Source of the DNA: Brevundimonas goettingensis
Lineage (GTDB): Bacteria; Pseudomonadota; Alphaproteobacteria; Caulobacterales; Caulobacteraceae
Reading direction: 5' to 3'
DNA: 64,000 bases
Assembly: GCF_017487405.1 (NCBI RefSeq)
Contig: NZ_CP062222.1
Coordinates: forward strand, 1,411,001-1,475,000
Shown here: one piece after another, positions 9,024-21,374 of the stretch
Position numbering within the stretch: position 1 is the stretch's first letter
Layout of the letters: every line of letters starts with the position of its first letter
Program-made: the position numbers and the translations under genes
The notes under the pieces: generated by a model
Databases searched by the model: none
What the model saw: only the letters and a program-made list of their open reading frames with translations
Told to the model about the DNA's origin: nothing

Positions 9024-10250
9024 TTGCACCCTGTTTTTTCCGTCCCCGCCCGTTTTCCGACCGTCGCTGTTTCCGCCGCCATCGCCGCCCTCAGCCTCGG
9101 CGCGGGCCTGACCGCCCTGCCCGCCTCGGCCCAGACCCCGGCCTTCCAGACCGCTCCTGACGCCGCCGCCTTCCGGGAGGACGCCCTGTCGATCCAGCCC
9201 CTGATCGACGCCCAGTACGCCTACCTCGACCGCTTCCCCGGCGGGGTCATGCCGATGACGCCCCAGCTCCGGGCCGAGGCCGAGGCCGTCTCCGACAACC
9301 GGTCCCTGCTCCGCTACGCCGAGCACGCCCTGACGGCGCTCGCCGACCACCACGCCATCACCGGCCGGTCGTTCAGCGACGACTGGGCCATCGTGCCGAC
9401 CTATGGCGACCTGTGGATCGAGACCTCCGGGTCCAACTACTTCGTCACCGCCGTCCGCGCCGGCTCTCCGGCCGAGGCCGCCGGCGTCCGGCCCGGCGAC
9501 CGCCTGACCGCCGTCGGCGACGCTCCGACCGCCGACGCCGTCGCCGCCTTCTGGAGCCCTCTGGGCCTGACCGCCGAGGGCGAGCGCGCGCCCTATGCCG
9601 CCCGCGTCCTCGCCGCCGGCCGCCGCGACCGGCCCCGCGACCTGACCTTCTCGGGGCCCGCCGGGACCCGCCGCCTGACCCTGCCGAACCTCTATGTCGG
9701 GGCCGCCGACCGTCCGCCGCTGGACGTCCGGACCGACCGCGACGCCCTCGTCATCCGGTTCAACGACAGCCTGGGTCAGAACGGGACGGTCGCCGCCTTC
9801 GACGCCGCCATGACCACAGCCCAGCCGGGCCAGCCCGTCGTCATCGACCTGACCGATACCCCCAGCGGCGGCAACACCGTCGTCGCCCGCGCGGTCATGG
9901 GCTGGTTCGTCAGCGCCGCGACCGGCTATCAGGTCCACAACCTGCCCTCCGAGGAACGCGAGACCGGCATACCCCGCCAGTGGGTCGAACAGGTCCTGCC
10001 CCGCCCCGGCAAGCATCATGACGGCCCCGTCTCGGTGCGGGTCAGCCGCTGGACCGGCAGTATGGGCGAAGGCCTCGCCATCGGCTTCGACGCGCTCGGC
10101 GCGCGGGTCACGGGCGGTCCCATGGCGGGCCTGCGCGGCGCCGTCTCGGACCTGATCCTGCCCCGTTCGGGCCTGACGCTGAAGCTCCCGACCGAGCGGC
10201 TCTACACCGTCTCCGGCACGCCCCGCGAGGCCTTCGTCCCCGCCCCCTGA
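9024..10250 (+). CDS. exported S41-family (C-terminal processing) peptidase with PDZ domain
   Basis: The 408-residue protein starts at TTG 9024, with GGAG about 8 bases upstream and no other in-frame start giving a signal peptide. The signal ends near residue 37 (TALPASAQ). An N-terminal helical part is followed by a PDZ domain at about 130-180 (YFVTAVRAGSPAEAAGVRPGD). The tail-specific protease core includes VVIDLTDTPSGGN and TGSMGEGLAIGFDAL, where S346 is the expected nucleophile. Probably a periplasmic serine protease; substrate unknown. The start codon lies inside a 19-base repeat shared with 61831-61849. Confidence 0.8.
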   Translation: MHPVFSVPARFPTVAVSAAIAALSLGAGLTALPASAQTPAFQTAPDAAAFREDALSIQPLIDAQYAYLDRFPGGVMPMTPQLRAEAEAVSDNRSLLRYAEHALTALADHHAITGRSFSDDWAIVPTYGDLWIETSGSNYFVTAVRAGSPAEAAGVRPGDRLTAVGDAPTADAVAAFWSPLGLTAEGERAPYAARVLAAGRRDRPRDLTFSGPAGTRRLTLPNLYVGAADRPPLDVRTDRDALVIRFNDSLGQNGTVAAFDAAMTTAQPGQPVVIDLTDTPSGGNTVVARAVMGWFVSAATGYQVHNLPSEERETGIPRQWVEQVLPRPGKHHDGPVSVRVSRWTGSMGEGLAIGFDALGARVTGGPMAGLRGAVSDLILPRSGLTLKLPTERLYTVSGTPREAFVPAP

Positions 10251-10268
10251 GCCCTCCAGACGCAAGAA

Positions 10269-10291
10269 GGGCGGCCCTTGCAGGACCGCCC
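10269..10291. terminator. possible convergent terminator hairpin
   Basis: GGGCGG (10269-10274) pairs with CCGCCC (10286-10291) between the convergent S41 peptidase and DUF4142 genes. U-tracts are weak on both sides (TTCTTG on the minus side), so this is tentative. Confidence 0.35.
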
Positions 10292-10332
10292 CTCCGCTCT
10301 CTCCCCAGAGACCTGTCAGCGATGCCCGAGGG

Positions 10333-10944
10333 TCAGTGCATCGCGTCCAGGAGGGCCTTCGCCCGGTCACGGTGCATGGTGACCTTGGGGATGATCTCCT
10401 TGGCCAGCGCCGCCAGGGCCGGGGCCTCGGTGTTGTCGGCGAAGCCGTTCAGCAGGGTCAGGGCCTCGTCATGGGCCGCCGCCTGCTGGGTCAGGAAGAC
10501 CTTGTCGAAGTCGGCCGCCGAAGCCGCCTTGAGGTTGTCGATCAGCCCCTGACGACGCTCGTCCAGCGCCGTCGGCAGGGCCACGGTCGGCGCCGCCGTC
10601 GGGGCCAGGGCCTTCAGCTTGGCCGAGGACGCCGTGTGGTCGGTCGTGATCATGGCCGCCAGCGCCTTGACGTCGGCGTTGTCGGACTTGGAGTAGGCGA
10701 TCTTCGCCGCTTCCAGCTCGTACATATCGGAGACGGCCAGGCCGTTGACGAAGCCGCCGACGGTGTTGGCGCCCAGGGTGGCCGCCGAGGTCTGGCCGAC
10801 CGCGGTCGAGGTCGCGTCCTGGGCCGCGTTGACGGCGGCGCCGGCGTCATCGGCGGTCTTGTCCGTCTGCTGCTGGCTGCAGGCCGCGAGAAGGGCGGCG
10901 ACGGCGGCGGCGGCGAGGACGGGTTTGGCGAAGTTACGGATCAT
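10333..10944 (-). CDS. DUF4142 lipoprotein
   Basis: A 203-residue exported lipoprotein: signal peptide with lipobox LLAAC (Cys near residue 22), an Ala/Thr-rich linker, then a DUF4142 ferritin-like helical bundle from about residue 65 (FVNGLAVSDMYELEAAKIA, DVKALAAMITTDHTASSAKL). The biochemical function of DUF4142 is not established. It is downstream of the DUF3224 gene on the same strand with an 82-bp gap. Confidence 0.85.
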   Translation of the reverse strand: MIRNFAKPVLAAAAVAALLAACSQQQTDKTADDAGAAVNAAQDATSTAVGQTSAATLGANTVGGFVNGLAVSDMYELEAAKIAYSKSDNADVKALAAMITTDHTASSAKLKALAPTAAPTVALPTALDERRQGLIDNLKAASAADFDKVFLTQQAAAHDEALTLLNGFADNTEAPALAALAKEIIPKVTMHRDRAKALLDAMH

Positions 10945-11026
10945 GGGGTCTCCCTTGGTTGCCGGGGAGAACCGCTGCGGGCGCCGTTCGTTCCCTTGTC
11001 CGCGACCGGACAGGGATGGATCGGGA

Positions 11027-11589
11027 TCAGTTCGCCGGCAGGCTGTACTCGAGGTCGTAGCGATGCTCGCCGCCCTCGATGGTCAGGTGGAAGACCCCCG
11101 TGATCCCCGCCAGTCCGTCCGTGCCCGAGCCCGGAACGATGGTGATCAGCAGGTCCTGCGCGCCCTGGTCCATCAGGCCCCGGTGGACCAGGGCAAAGGT
11201 CCCCTCGCGCCCTTCCAGGGTCCCGGTCACGCGTTCCATGGCCACATAGGCCCCGGAGTTCCCGCCGGCCATGGTCGCCAGCATCTCGCCCACGCCCGTC
11301 CCGGTCAGGCCGCCGTGAAAGGTCTTCTTCAGCGTCATCCGGCCCGGCGCGTCCGGCGCGGCGTCCGGCGCACGCTGGACCGGGGTGATGCTGACGTCGA
11401 AGGTCCCCAGCGCGTGGCGGGTCTCGGCTGCAGCGGTCATGGAGGCTCCTGTCGTGGCGGGTTGGCCGGTCACGGCCGTCACCGGCGCGGTTGCGATGAG
11501 GGGCGCGGCCCCGGACACGGCGGTCACGGACGCGGCGGCTCCCGCCTCCGAGGCCAGCATCAGCACGGCGGCGAGGACGGCCCCGAACA

Positions 11590-11590
<1 letters not shown>
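11027..11590 (-). CDS. DUF3224 domain protein with N-terminal signal-like segment
   Basis: The C-terminal 130 residues match the DUF3224 pattern: GTFDVSITP, KKTFHGGLTGTGVGEMLA, GAYVAMERVTGTLEGREGTFALVHRG and VPGSGTDGLAGITG. Before it is an Ala/Thr/Val-rich segment beginning with a hydrophobic helix, perhaps a signal or anchor. Either ATG 11590 or the GTG three bases earlier can be the start; both overlap the dnaE stop, so it is coupled to dnaE. Function unknown. Confidence 0.8.
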
Positions 11591-15087
<3,497 letters not shown>

Positions 15088-15194
15088 GACGCCAGCAGGG
15101 CCGCCTGCCAGACCATCCAGACAAAGCCGCCGCACGATGCAAGCGACAGCATATCTCTGACCAACCGCGACATAGGCTTATCCCCAGACTGTGT

Positions 15195-15227
15195 GTTCCG
15201 GGTATGTTCTATGTTCCGTTTCCGTTC
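15195..15227 (+). promoter_or_regulatory. two tandem GTTC-N7-GTTC boxes (alphaproteobacterial LexA-type)
   Basis: GTTC 15195-15198, N7, GTTC 15206-15209, then after three bases GTTC 15213-15216, N7, GTTC 15224-15227. Alphaproteobacterial LexA recognises GTTC-N7-GTTC. The pair lies between divergent dnaE (start 15087) and the 38-residue protein (start 15336), so either or both could be SOS-controlled. LexA control here is inferred. Confidence 0.6.
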
Positions 15228-15335
15228 TCGTCAACAGCTGTTCGATAAGCCGGGACAGAACAAGGGACGACGCGTAAGGCTGGCCGCTGACGCCCCGACC
15301 CGCCTTCCCGGCGGCAGGCGTTTCGGAGAGCGATC

Positions 15336-15452
15336 ATGGCCAAGGGTCAGGTGCGCAGCAACAAGGAAGTCCGCAAGCCCAAGGCGGAAAAGCCCAAACC
15401 GGCCGTCGTCGTGGGAACCTCCCCCTTCACCCAGATCCCGGGCAAGAAGTAG
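15336..15452 (+). CDS. 38-residue basic protein
   Basis: A short Lys/Pro-rich ORF: MAKGQVRSNKEVRKPKAEK, then KPKPAVVVGTSPFTQIPGKK. A GGAGAG ribosome site lies 6-8 bases before the ATG. It has no hydrophobic segment, so it is probably cytosolic and may bind nucleic acid. Similar tiny proteins starting M-x-K-G-Q-x-R-S/T-N-x-E occur in proteobacteria, to my recollection without known function. It is divergent from dnaE and downstream of the SOS-type boxes. Confidence 0.65.
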   Translation: MAKGQVRSNKEVRKPKAEKPKPAVVVGTSPFTQIPGKK

Positions 15453-15503
15453 CGGCCATGGGGGCGGTCGCGGCCGCCCTCCCCCAACCCGGCCTCACCC
15501 GAC

Positions 15504-15989
15504 CTAGCCCTTGTCGCGCAGCAGCCGCGCCTTGTCCCTTTGCCAGTCCCGTTCGGCGGATGTCTCGCGCTTGTCGTGCAGCTTCTTGCCCTTGGCGAGG
15601 GCGATCTCGAGCTTGGCCTTGCCGTCGTCGTTCAGATAGAGCCGGATCGGGATGATGGTCTGGCCGTCCTTCTGGACAGCGCCGATCAGCTTGTCGATCT
15701 GCTTGCGGTGCAGAAGCAGCTTCCGCGGCCGGCGCGGCTCGTGGTTGAAGCGGTTGGCCTGGACGTAGGGCGGGATGTCGGCGTTGATCAGGACGATCTC
15801 GCGCCCCTCCACCGCCGCATAGCTCTCGGCGATATTGGCCCGGCCCATGCGCAGGGCCTTGATCTCGGTGCCGAGCAGCATGATGCCGGCCTCGACATTG
15901 TCCTCCAGGAAGTAGTCGAACTTCGCCCGACGGTTCTCGGCGATGACCTTGGCCGTCGAGATCGGCTCCTTGTCCTTCTTCGGCGCCAT
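15504..15989 (-). CDS. smpB: SsrA-binding protein
   Basis: Partner of tmRNA in trans-translation. Family motifs: [55 protein letters not shown], and a basic C-terminal tail ([30 protein letters not shown]). 161 residues, normal length. Its ATG overlaps the dapA stop (TGATG), giving a dapA-smpB operon. Confidence 0.96.
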   Translation of the reverse strand: MAPKKDKEPISTAKVIAENRRAKFDYFLEDNVEAGIMLLGTEIKALRMGRANIAESYAAVEGREIVLINADIPPYVQANRFNHEPRRPRKLLLHRKQIDKLIGAVQKDGQTIIPIRLYLNDDGKAKLEIALAKGKKLHDKRETSAERDWQRDKARLLRDKG

Positions 15990-16882
15990 CAGCTCACGCC
16001 AGCGGCAAGCAGGGCCGCGTCGATGGCCGGCTTGACCGCGTCATGGGTCGGAACCAGCGGCAGGCGCATCTCTTCCGAGCAGAGGCCCAGCTTCGCCAAA
16101 GCATACTTGGCCGGGGCCGGCGAGGCGTCGAGGAACAGGGCCTTGTGCAGGCCGATCAGCCGGTCCTGCCAGACGCGGGCGGTGGCGTAGTCGCCGGCCA
16201 TGACGGCGTTGTAGAGGGCGACCATGCCCTCGGGCGCGACATTGGCGGTCACCGAGATCAGGCCGACGCCGCCGTGGGCCATATAGCCGAGGAAGCTGGG
16301 GTCATCGCCCGAGATCAGGTCGAACTGCGTCTCCAGCGAGAGGATGTTCGCGTGCATCCAGCTGGCGCGGCTCATGTCGCCGGTGGCGTCCTTGATGGCG
16401 ACGATGTTCGGGTGGGCGGCCAGGCGCGCGACGCTTTCGTTCGACAGGTCCACCCCCGTGCGGCCCGGGACGTTGTAGATGATCTGCGGCAGCTGGACCG
16501 CCTCGGCGACCGCCTCGAAATGGGCGATCAGACCGGCCTGCGACGGCCGGTTGTAGTAGGGGGTGACCACGAGCGAACCGTCGCAGCCGCAGGCCTTGCC
16601 GTGGGCGGCCAGGTCGATCGATTCGTAGGTGGCGGGTGAGCCGGCGCCCGCGATGACCTTGATCCGGCCCGCCGCGACACGCACGCACAGGGCGGTCACG
16701 CGCTTGTGTTCCTCGATCGTCAGGCCGCCGCCCTCGCCTGTCGTGCCCACGGCGACGACGCCGTGCACGCCTGCGGCGATCTGGCGCTCGACGAGCTGTT
16801 CCAAAGCGGCTTCGTCCACGTTTCCGTCACGAAGTGGTGTGATCAGGGCGGTGATCACGCCCTTGAACAAGGGTGCGGTCAT
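15989..16882 (-). CDS. dapA: 4-hydroxy-tetrahydrodipicolinate synthase
   Basis: Condenses pyruvate with aspartate semialdehyde, the first committed step of lysine and diaminopimelate synthesis. TIM-barrel protein of 297 residues with [14 protein letters not shown] (family: GTTGE), [24 protein letters not shown] (catalytic Tyr) and the Schiff-base Lys in [10 protein letters not shown]. Translationally coupled to smpB. Confidence 0.95.
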   Translation of the reverse strand: MTAPLFKGVITALITPLRDGNVDEAALEQLVERQIAAGVHGVVAVGTTGEGGGLTIEEHKRVTALCVRVAAGRIKVIAGAGSPATYESIDLAAHGKACGCDGSLVVTPYYNRPSQAGLIAHFEAVAEAVQLPQIIYNVPGRTGVDLSNESVARLAAHPNIVAIKDATGDMSRASWMHANILSLETQFDLISGDDPSFLGYMAHGGVGLISVTANVAPEGMVALYNAVMAGDYATARVWQDRLIGLHKALFLDASPAPAKYALAKLGLCSEEMRLPLVPTHDAVKPAIDAALLAAGVS

Positions 16883-16976
16883 AGGAACTACTCTACCTGC
16901 GTGGGAAAGGGGCGACGCGCGCCCGGATCAAGCGGTAGAGGGTAGGTTGCCGGCTTGGCCGCTGCAACCGGGTTGA

Positions 16977-19061
16977 ATGGGGTTTGTTCGAACGATGATA
17001 GCGACCACCCTGGCCGCGGCTCTTGCGATCCTCGCGCCGCTTCCCTCCGGCCTGCCTCAGACGACGTCGGAACTGAACACCGGACCCCAGCCTTACTCGG
17101 AGGTCGTGGGGACGCCGAACCCGACCAACCAGCCGCGTGTGCTGAGCCCCTCCGACGGCGCCGCCTTCCGCGAAGGCCTGGCCGCGGCCCGCGCCCGCAA
17201 CGTCATCGCCACCCAGGACGCCATCGCCCGGATCAACGACCAGACGGCGAGGAAGATCGTCGAATGGGCCCTGGTCGACACTTCGGCGACCCAGCTGTCC
17301 TACGACCAGCTGTCGCGCGACCAGCGGGTGCTCGCAGGCTGGCCCCGGGCCGAAGGACGCCGCGCCGCGGGAGAGATCGCCCTGGACCGCGCCGGGCTCC
17401 AGCCTAACGACGTCCTCGCCTTCTTCGGCGACAGCAAGCCGACGACCGTCCAGGGCGCCATCGCCCTGACCTGGGCGCTGCAGCAGACCGGCCGCACCGA
17501 CGACGCCCGCCGGCTGATCGCCGACTGGTGGCGGACCCAGTCGTTCGACGACGCCAACCAGAGCCGTATCCTGGGCCAGTGGAGCAACTGGCTGACCCCG
17601 GCCGACCACGAAGCGCGGCTGAACATGCTGCTGTCGGGGCCGCACGGCCCGGCGACGCGGTCGATGCTGAACCTCGTCTCGCCCGAGCGCGCGACCATCG
17701 CCAATGCGGTCATGGCCCTGCGCACAGCCTACAGCCCCGACGCCATCGTCGCGGGCCTGAGCACCAGCCAGGCGCTGGATCCGAATGTGGTGCTGGAGCG
17801 GGTCCGCATCCTGCGCGGCGCCAGCCGCGAGCGCGAAGGCTATGAGCTGCTGCGCTATCTGCCGCCCGCACCGCTGCATTCCGACGGCCAGTCGACCCTG
17901 TGGAGCGAGCGCCGCAACTACTATCTCGACGCCCTGCAGGACCGGAGCTGGCAGGCGGCCTATGACGCCATGGCCGGCCACGGCTTCGCCGGCGGCGACC
18001 GCAAGGTGGACGCAGAGTTCTTCGCGGGCTGGGTGGCCCTGACCAAGCTGAACGACCCGGCCCGGGCGGCGCGGCATTTCGAGACCCTGCGCAATGTCTC
18101 CTCGACCCCGATCACGCAAGGGCGCGCCCTCTACTGGCTTGGCCGCGCGGCCGAGGCGCAAGGCGACCGAAACGGCGCCCAGCAGTGGTACCGGGCCGGC
18201 GCGACCCATATCCAGACCTTCTACGGCCAACTGGCCGCCGAGAAGGCCGGCTATACGACCCTGACCCTGCCGGCCGACCCCGCCGTCTCCTCCGCCGACG
18301 TGGCGCGGTTCGAGGGCAATGAGGTGGTCCGGGCGATGCGCATCCTCGGCGAGACGGGCGAGATGAGCCTGTTCCGGGTGTTCGCCTACCACCTGGACGA
18401 CACCGTTCCCGGCGCGACCGACCTGGCCCAGCTGATGGACCTGTCGCGCGCCTATGGCGACGGCTTCGGGGCGATGATGGTCGGCCGCGCGGCCAGCCAG
18501 CGCGGCATCCTGATGCCCGAGCGGATGTACCCGATCCGCATCCCGCCGCAGGTCGGTGGCGCCGCGCCACTCGAGTTCACCCTGGCCATCACCCGTCAGG
18601 AATCCAGCTTCGACCCGCGCGCCCGCTCCGGCGCCGATGCGCGCGGCATGATGCAGTTCCTGCCCGCCACCGCCTCAGGCGTCGCCCGGCGTCTGGGCAT
18701 GGGCTATTCGGCCGAGCGGCTGTGGGACGCGGACTACAATATGACGCTCGGCAGCTATCACCTGGGCGAGCTGATGAACAACTACGGCGGCTCGATGCTG
18801 ATGACGACGGTCGGCTACAATGCCGGTCCGGCCCGGCCGCCGCAGTGGGTGGCCCGTTGCGGCGATCCGCGCACCGGTCCCGACGCCGCCATCGACTATA
18901 TCGAGTGCGCCCCCTTCACCGAGACGCGCAACTATATGATGCGGGTGATGGAGAATATGTCGGTCTACAAGGCCCGGCTGAACGGCGGTTCCGCGCCCCT
19001 GACCCTGTCGTCGGACATCTCGCGCGGCGCAGTCCCAGGACCGAGACCCTACGCGCCCTGA
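16977..19061 (+). CDS. periplasmic soluble lytic transglycosylase (Slt70-like)
   Basis: Cleaves peptidoglycan glycan strands with formation of 1,6-anhydroMurNAc. The 694-residue protein has an N-terminal signal peptide (to about residue 28), a long helical superhelix of TPR-like repeats (for example YWLGRAAEAQGDRNGAQQWYR), and a C-terminal catalytic domain. The catalytic domain has the Glu of AITRQESSFDPRARSGADARGMMQFLP, GSYHLGELMNNYGGSMLMTTVGYNAGP and a final FTETRNYMMRVMENMSVYK helix. It is divergent from dapA across a 94-bp gap and convergent with the TetR gene. Confidence 0.93.
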   Translation: MGFVRTMIATTLAAALAILAPLPSGLPQTTSELNTGPQPYSEVVGTPNPTNQPRVLSPSDGAAFREGLAAARARNVIATQDAIARINDQTARKIVEWALVDTSATQLSYDQLSRDQRVLAGWPRAEGRRAAGEIALDRAGLQPNDVLAFFGDSKPTTVQGAIALTWALQQTGRTDDARRLIADWWRTQSFDDANQSRILGQWSNWLTPADHEARLNMLLSGPHGPATRSMLNLVSPERATIANAVMALRTAYSPDAIVAGLSTSQALDPNVVLERVRILRGASREREGYELLRYLPPAPLHSDGQSTLWSERRNYYLDALQDRSWQAAYDAMAGHGFAGGDRKVDAEFFAGWVALTKLNDPARAARHFETLRNVSSTPITQGRALYWLGRAAEAQGDRNGAQQWYRAGATHIQTFYGQLAAEKAGYTTLTLPADPAVSSADVARFEGNEVVRAMRILGETGEMSLFRVFAYHLDDTVPGATDLAQLMDLSRAYGDGFGAMMVGRAASQRGILMPERMYPIRIPPQVGGAAPLEFTLAITRQESSFDPRARSGADARGMMQFLPATASGVARRLGMGYSAERLWDADYNMTLGSYHLGELMNNYGGSMLMTTVGYNAGPARPPQWVARCGDPRTGPDAAIDYIECAPFTETRNYMMRVMENMSVYKARLNGGSAPLTLSSDISRGAVPGPRPYAP

Positions 19062-19068
19062 CGCCTGA

Positions 19069-19764
19069 TCAGGGCTTGATCAGGCCCTCGAGCAGGGCGT
19101 CGATCATGGTCCGGGTCAGCAGGTCGCGCTCGACCCAGCCGAAATAGGGTTTGGTGATCACCAGGGACACGACACCGTGCGCCCCGGCCCAGAAGACCTG
19201 GCCCGCCAGCTTGGCGTTGTCGACGCGCAGGCGATCGGCGGCGATCAGCTGGGCCAGCAGGTCCTCGAAGGTGCGAAACAGCTCGGCGCCCATCTGCTGG
19301 GCCGCCGACTGGGCCCCGTGACGGGCCTCGACCGGCCGGGTCAGATAGACCAGCCGATAGGCGTTCGGATTGGTGAAGCCGAAGCGCACATAGGCCTCCA
19401 GCATGTGGCGCAGCTTGACCTCGGCGGGCTCGTCGACCGCGGTGATGGCCCGGTTCTCGCAGATCAGCTTTTCGAAGGCCTCTCGGCAGATCTCATGCAG
19501 GATCTCGCCCTTCTCGGAGAAGTGCATGTAAAGGGCCGTGGAGGACAGTCCGACCTCGTCGGCGATCTTGCGGATCGTGGCGCCCTCATAGCCGTGCTCG
19601 ACGAAGATCCGCTCGGCGGCGGCCAGGATTTCGGCGCGCCGGACGTGGCCCTCGCCCTTGGGCTTTCGGGCCGAGCGGCCGGTGGCTTCCGAAGGGGCGA
19701 TGCTGGCGGTCGGCGCGTCGGACAAGGACGAAACTCCACGAACGGGCAGATTGAATAGCCCCAT
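19069..19764 (-). CDS. TetR-family transcriptional regulator
   Basis: N-terminal HTH at about residues 45-90: RRAEILAAAERIFVEHGYEGATIRKIADEVGLSSTALYMHFSEKGEIL is typical TetR. The C-terminal ligand domain resembles the WHG/TetR_C_33 group. Start 19764 was chosen among closely spaced candidates (a further ATG is at 19785); the first 35 or so residues are low-complexity. It faces a glycosyltransferase gene divergently across 69 bp containing a candidate operator. Confidence 0.9.
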   Translation of the reverse strand: MGLFNLPVRGVSSLSDAPTASIAPSEATGRSARKPKGEGHVRRAEILAAAERIFVEHGYEGATIRKIADEVGLSSTALYMHFSEKGEILHEICREAFEKLICENRAITAVDEPAEVKLRHMLEAYVRFGFTNPNAYRLVYLTRPVEARHGAQSAAQQMGAELFRTFEDLLAQLIAADRLRVDNAKLAGQVFWAGAHGVVSLVITKPYFGWVERDLLTRTMIDALLEGLIKP

Positions 19765-19795
19765 TCGCCAGCGGGCGGCAATCACCTCTCAGTGT

Positions 19796-19816
19796 GGGTT
19801 GATTCGGACGCAACCC
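19796..19816. promoter_or_regulatory. candidate TetR operator between divergent genes
   Basis: Inverted repeat GGGTTG (19796-19801), 9-base spacer, CAACCC (19811-19816) in the tetR/glycosyltransferase intergenic region. The size and position suit a TetR dimer site. A GATTC (GANTC) methylation sequence starts at the edge of the spacer. Confidence 0.35.
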
Positions 19817-19833
19817 CAAGTTAACCATTTCAA

Positions 19834-21282
19834 ATGACGGGGGGCGGACCAGAACGGGCCGTAGGGGGCTGTTCCCCTTGCGAGAGCGCGGTCTGGAGAG
19901 GCGTCAGCGTCTTTCAGGCCCTGTCGCTGGCACTTCTTCTGGTTGTCACCCTCGGCGCCCTGTTCGTCTGGAAGGCGGCCGCGACGGGCTGGCTGATCCT
20001 CGGCGTCCAGATGGGCTTCGTGGCCTTGGCGGTCTGGCGGATCGCGAGCATCCTGATCAGTCGCGACGCCGTCCCCGCACCGCCATCGGAGATGATACGG
20101 CCGAAGGGCGGCTGGCCGCGGTACACGATGCTGATCGCCCTGCATGATGAGGCAGAGGTGGTCGGCCAGTTGATCACGCGGCTGGCGAAGATCGATTATC
20201 CGCCCGACAGGCTGGAAGCCCTGCTGCTGCTCGAGGCCCATGACGGGGCCACGATCGCCGCGGCGGCGCAGGCCGACCGACCGCACTGGATGCGCATCGT
20301 GGTCGTGCCGCCGGGCGCGCCGCAGACCAAGCCGCGCGCCCTGAATTTCGGCCTCGCCCAGGCCCGGGGCGGGCTGGTGACCATCTATGACGCCGAGGAC
20401 GATCCCGATCCCTTCCAGCTGCGCGAGGCCGCCGCCCGTTTCGCTGCGGACACCCCGCGTCGCCTCGCCTGCCTCCAGGCGCCGCTGCGCATCCGGCGGC
20501 GGGGCTGCGATCACGCCGCACCGTTTCTGGACCGGCAGTTCGCGGTCGAGTACGCGAGCCTGTTCGAGGTCGCCCTGCCCGCCCTGGCCCGGCTGGGCCT
20601 GCCCTTCCCGCTGGGCGGGACCAGCAACCACTTCCGCGCCGATGTGCTGAGGGCCGTGGGCGGCTGGGACGCCTGGAACGTCACCGAGGACGCCGATCTG
20701 GGCTTTCGGCTGTGGCGCGGCGGCTGGACGCTGGGCGTCCTCTCCCGGCCCACCTATGAGACCCCTCCGGGCGACCTGGAGCTATGGCTGCCGCAGCGGA
20801 CCCGCTGGCTGAAGGGCTATATGCAGACCTGGGGCGTCCATACCCGCAGCCTGGCCGGACTGGGTCTCCGGGGTGCGGCGGCCCTCACCCTGACACTGGG
20901 CGTCGGCCTGGCCTCGGCGGCGATCCATGCCGCAACCCTGGCCTGGGTGATGACGGCGATGCTGGTCGCCGCGACCGCCGGCCTGTCGCCCGGGACGCCC
21001 GTCTTCGGCCTTTGCGTCCTGGTCCTGGGCGCCGCCGCGGCCTGGCTGCAGGGCAAGATCGGGGCGATGCGCGCCCATGTGCCCTATTCCGCCACCGACA
21101 TGATGGCCGCGCCCGCCTACTGGTCCCTGCTCAGCCTGGCCTTTGTTCACGCCGCCTGGCGGCTGGTCCGCGAGCCCTTCGCCTGGGACAAGACCACCCA
21201 TTTCCGCGACGGGGAGCCGGAGGGAAAGTCGGAGCTGGAAGAGGCGCTCATCAAGGTCGATGCTGGACGACAAGCGGCATGA
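19834..21282 (+). CDS. membrane-bound family 2 glycosyltransferase (XagB/cellulose-synthase-like)
   Basis: Processive inverting GT-A enzyme for a polysaccharide. Two N-terminal membrane helices (about residues 27-45 and 50-72), then the catalytic domain with TKPRALNFGLA, the DxD-type YDAEDDPDP, GGTSNHFRADVLRAVGGWDAWNVTEDADLG (TED base) and QRTRWLKGYMQTWG (QxxRW). At least three C-terminal helices follow. The motif set is that of the BcsA/XagB group. No partner polymerisation genes are adjacent, so the product is unknown. Confidence 0.88.
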   Translation: MTGGGPERAVGGCSPCESAVWRGVSVFQALSLALLLVVTLGALFVWKAAATGWLILGVQMGFVALAVWRIASILISRDAVPAPPSEMIRPKGGWPRYTMLIALHDEAEVVGQLITRLAKIDYPPDRLEALLLLEAHDGATIAAAAQADRPHWMRIVVVPPGAPQTKPRALNFGLAQARGGLVTIYDAEDDPDPFQLREAAARFAADTPRRLACLQAPLRIRRRGCDHAAPFLDRQFAVEYASLFEVALPALARLGLPFPLGGTSNHFRADVLRAVGGWDAWNVTEDADLGFRLWRGGWTLGVLSRPTYETPPGDLELWLPQRTRWLKGYMQTWGVHTRSLAGLGLRGAAALTLTLGVGLASAAIHAATLAWVMTAMLVAATAGLSPGTPVFGLCVLVLGAAAAWLQGKIGAMRAHVPYSATDMMAAPAYWSLLSLAFVHAAWRLVREPFAWDKTTHFRDGEPEGKSELEEALIKVDAGRQAA

Positions 21283-21300
21283 CGCCCCGGATTTGAAGTG

Positions 21301-21362
21301 AGAGCATGATTCACGCTTCAGACTGACCCGCGAAGCGGTTCCGTCCAAACCGATCATGCTCT
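21301..21362. repeat. 62-bp palindromic intergenic repeat with GANTC site
   Basis: Perfect 10-bp terminal arms AGAGCATGAT (21301-21310) and ATCATGCTCT (21353-21362) bracket about 42 bases. GATTC, a CcrM methylation sequence, spans the left arm edge. Repeats beginning AGAGCATGAT are widespread between genes in alphaproteobacteria, and long intergenic repeats linked to GANTC sites are described in Caulobacter. Confidence 0.75.
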
Positions 21363-21374
21363 AAGCAGCGCCCG

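Noticed and set aside
8991..10370. 459-codon open frame antisense to the S41 peptidase
   Set aside because: Low-complexity Gly/Arg/Asp sequence; the plus-strand gene has signal peptide, PDZ and catalytic motif.
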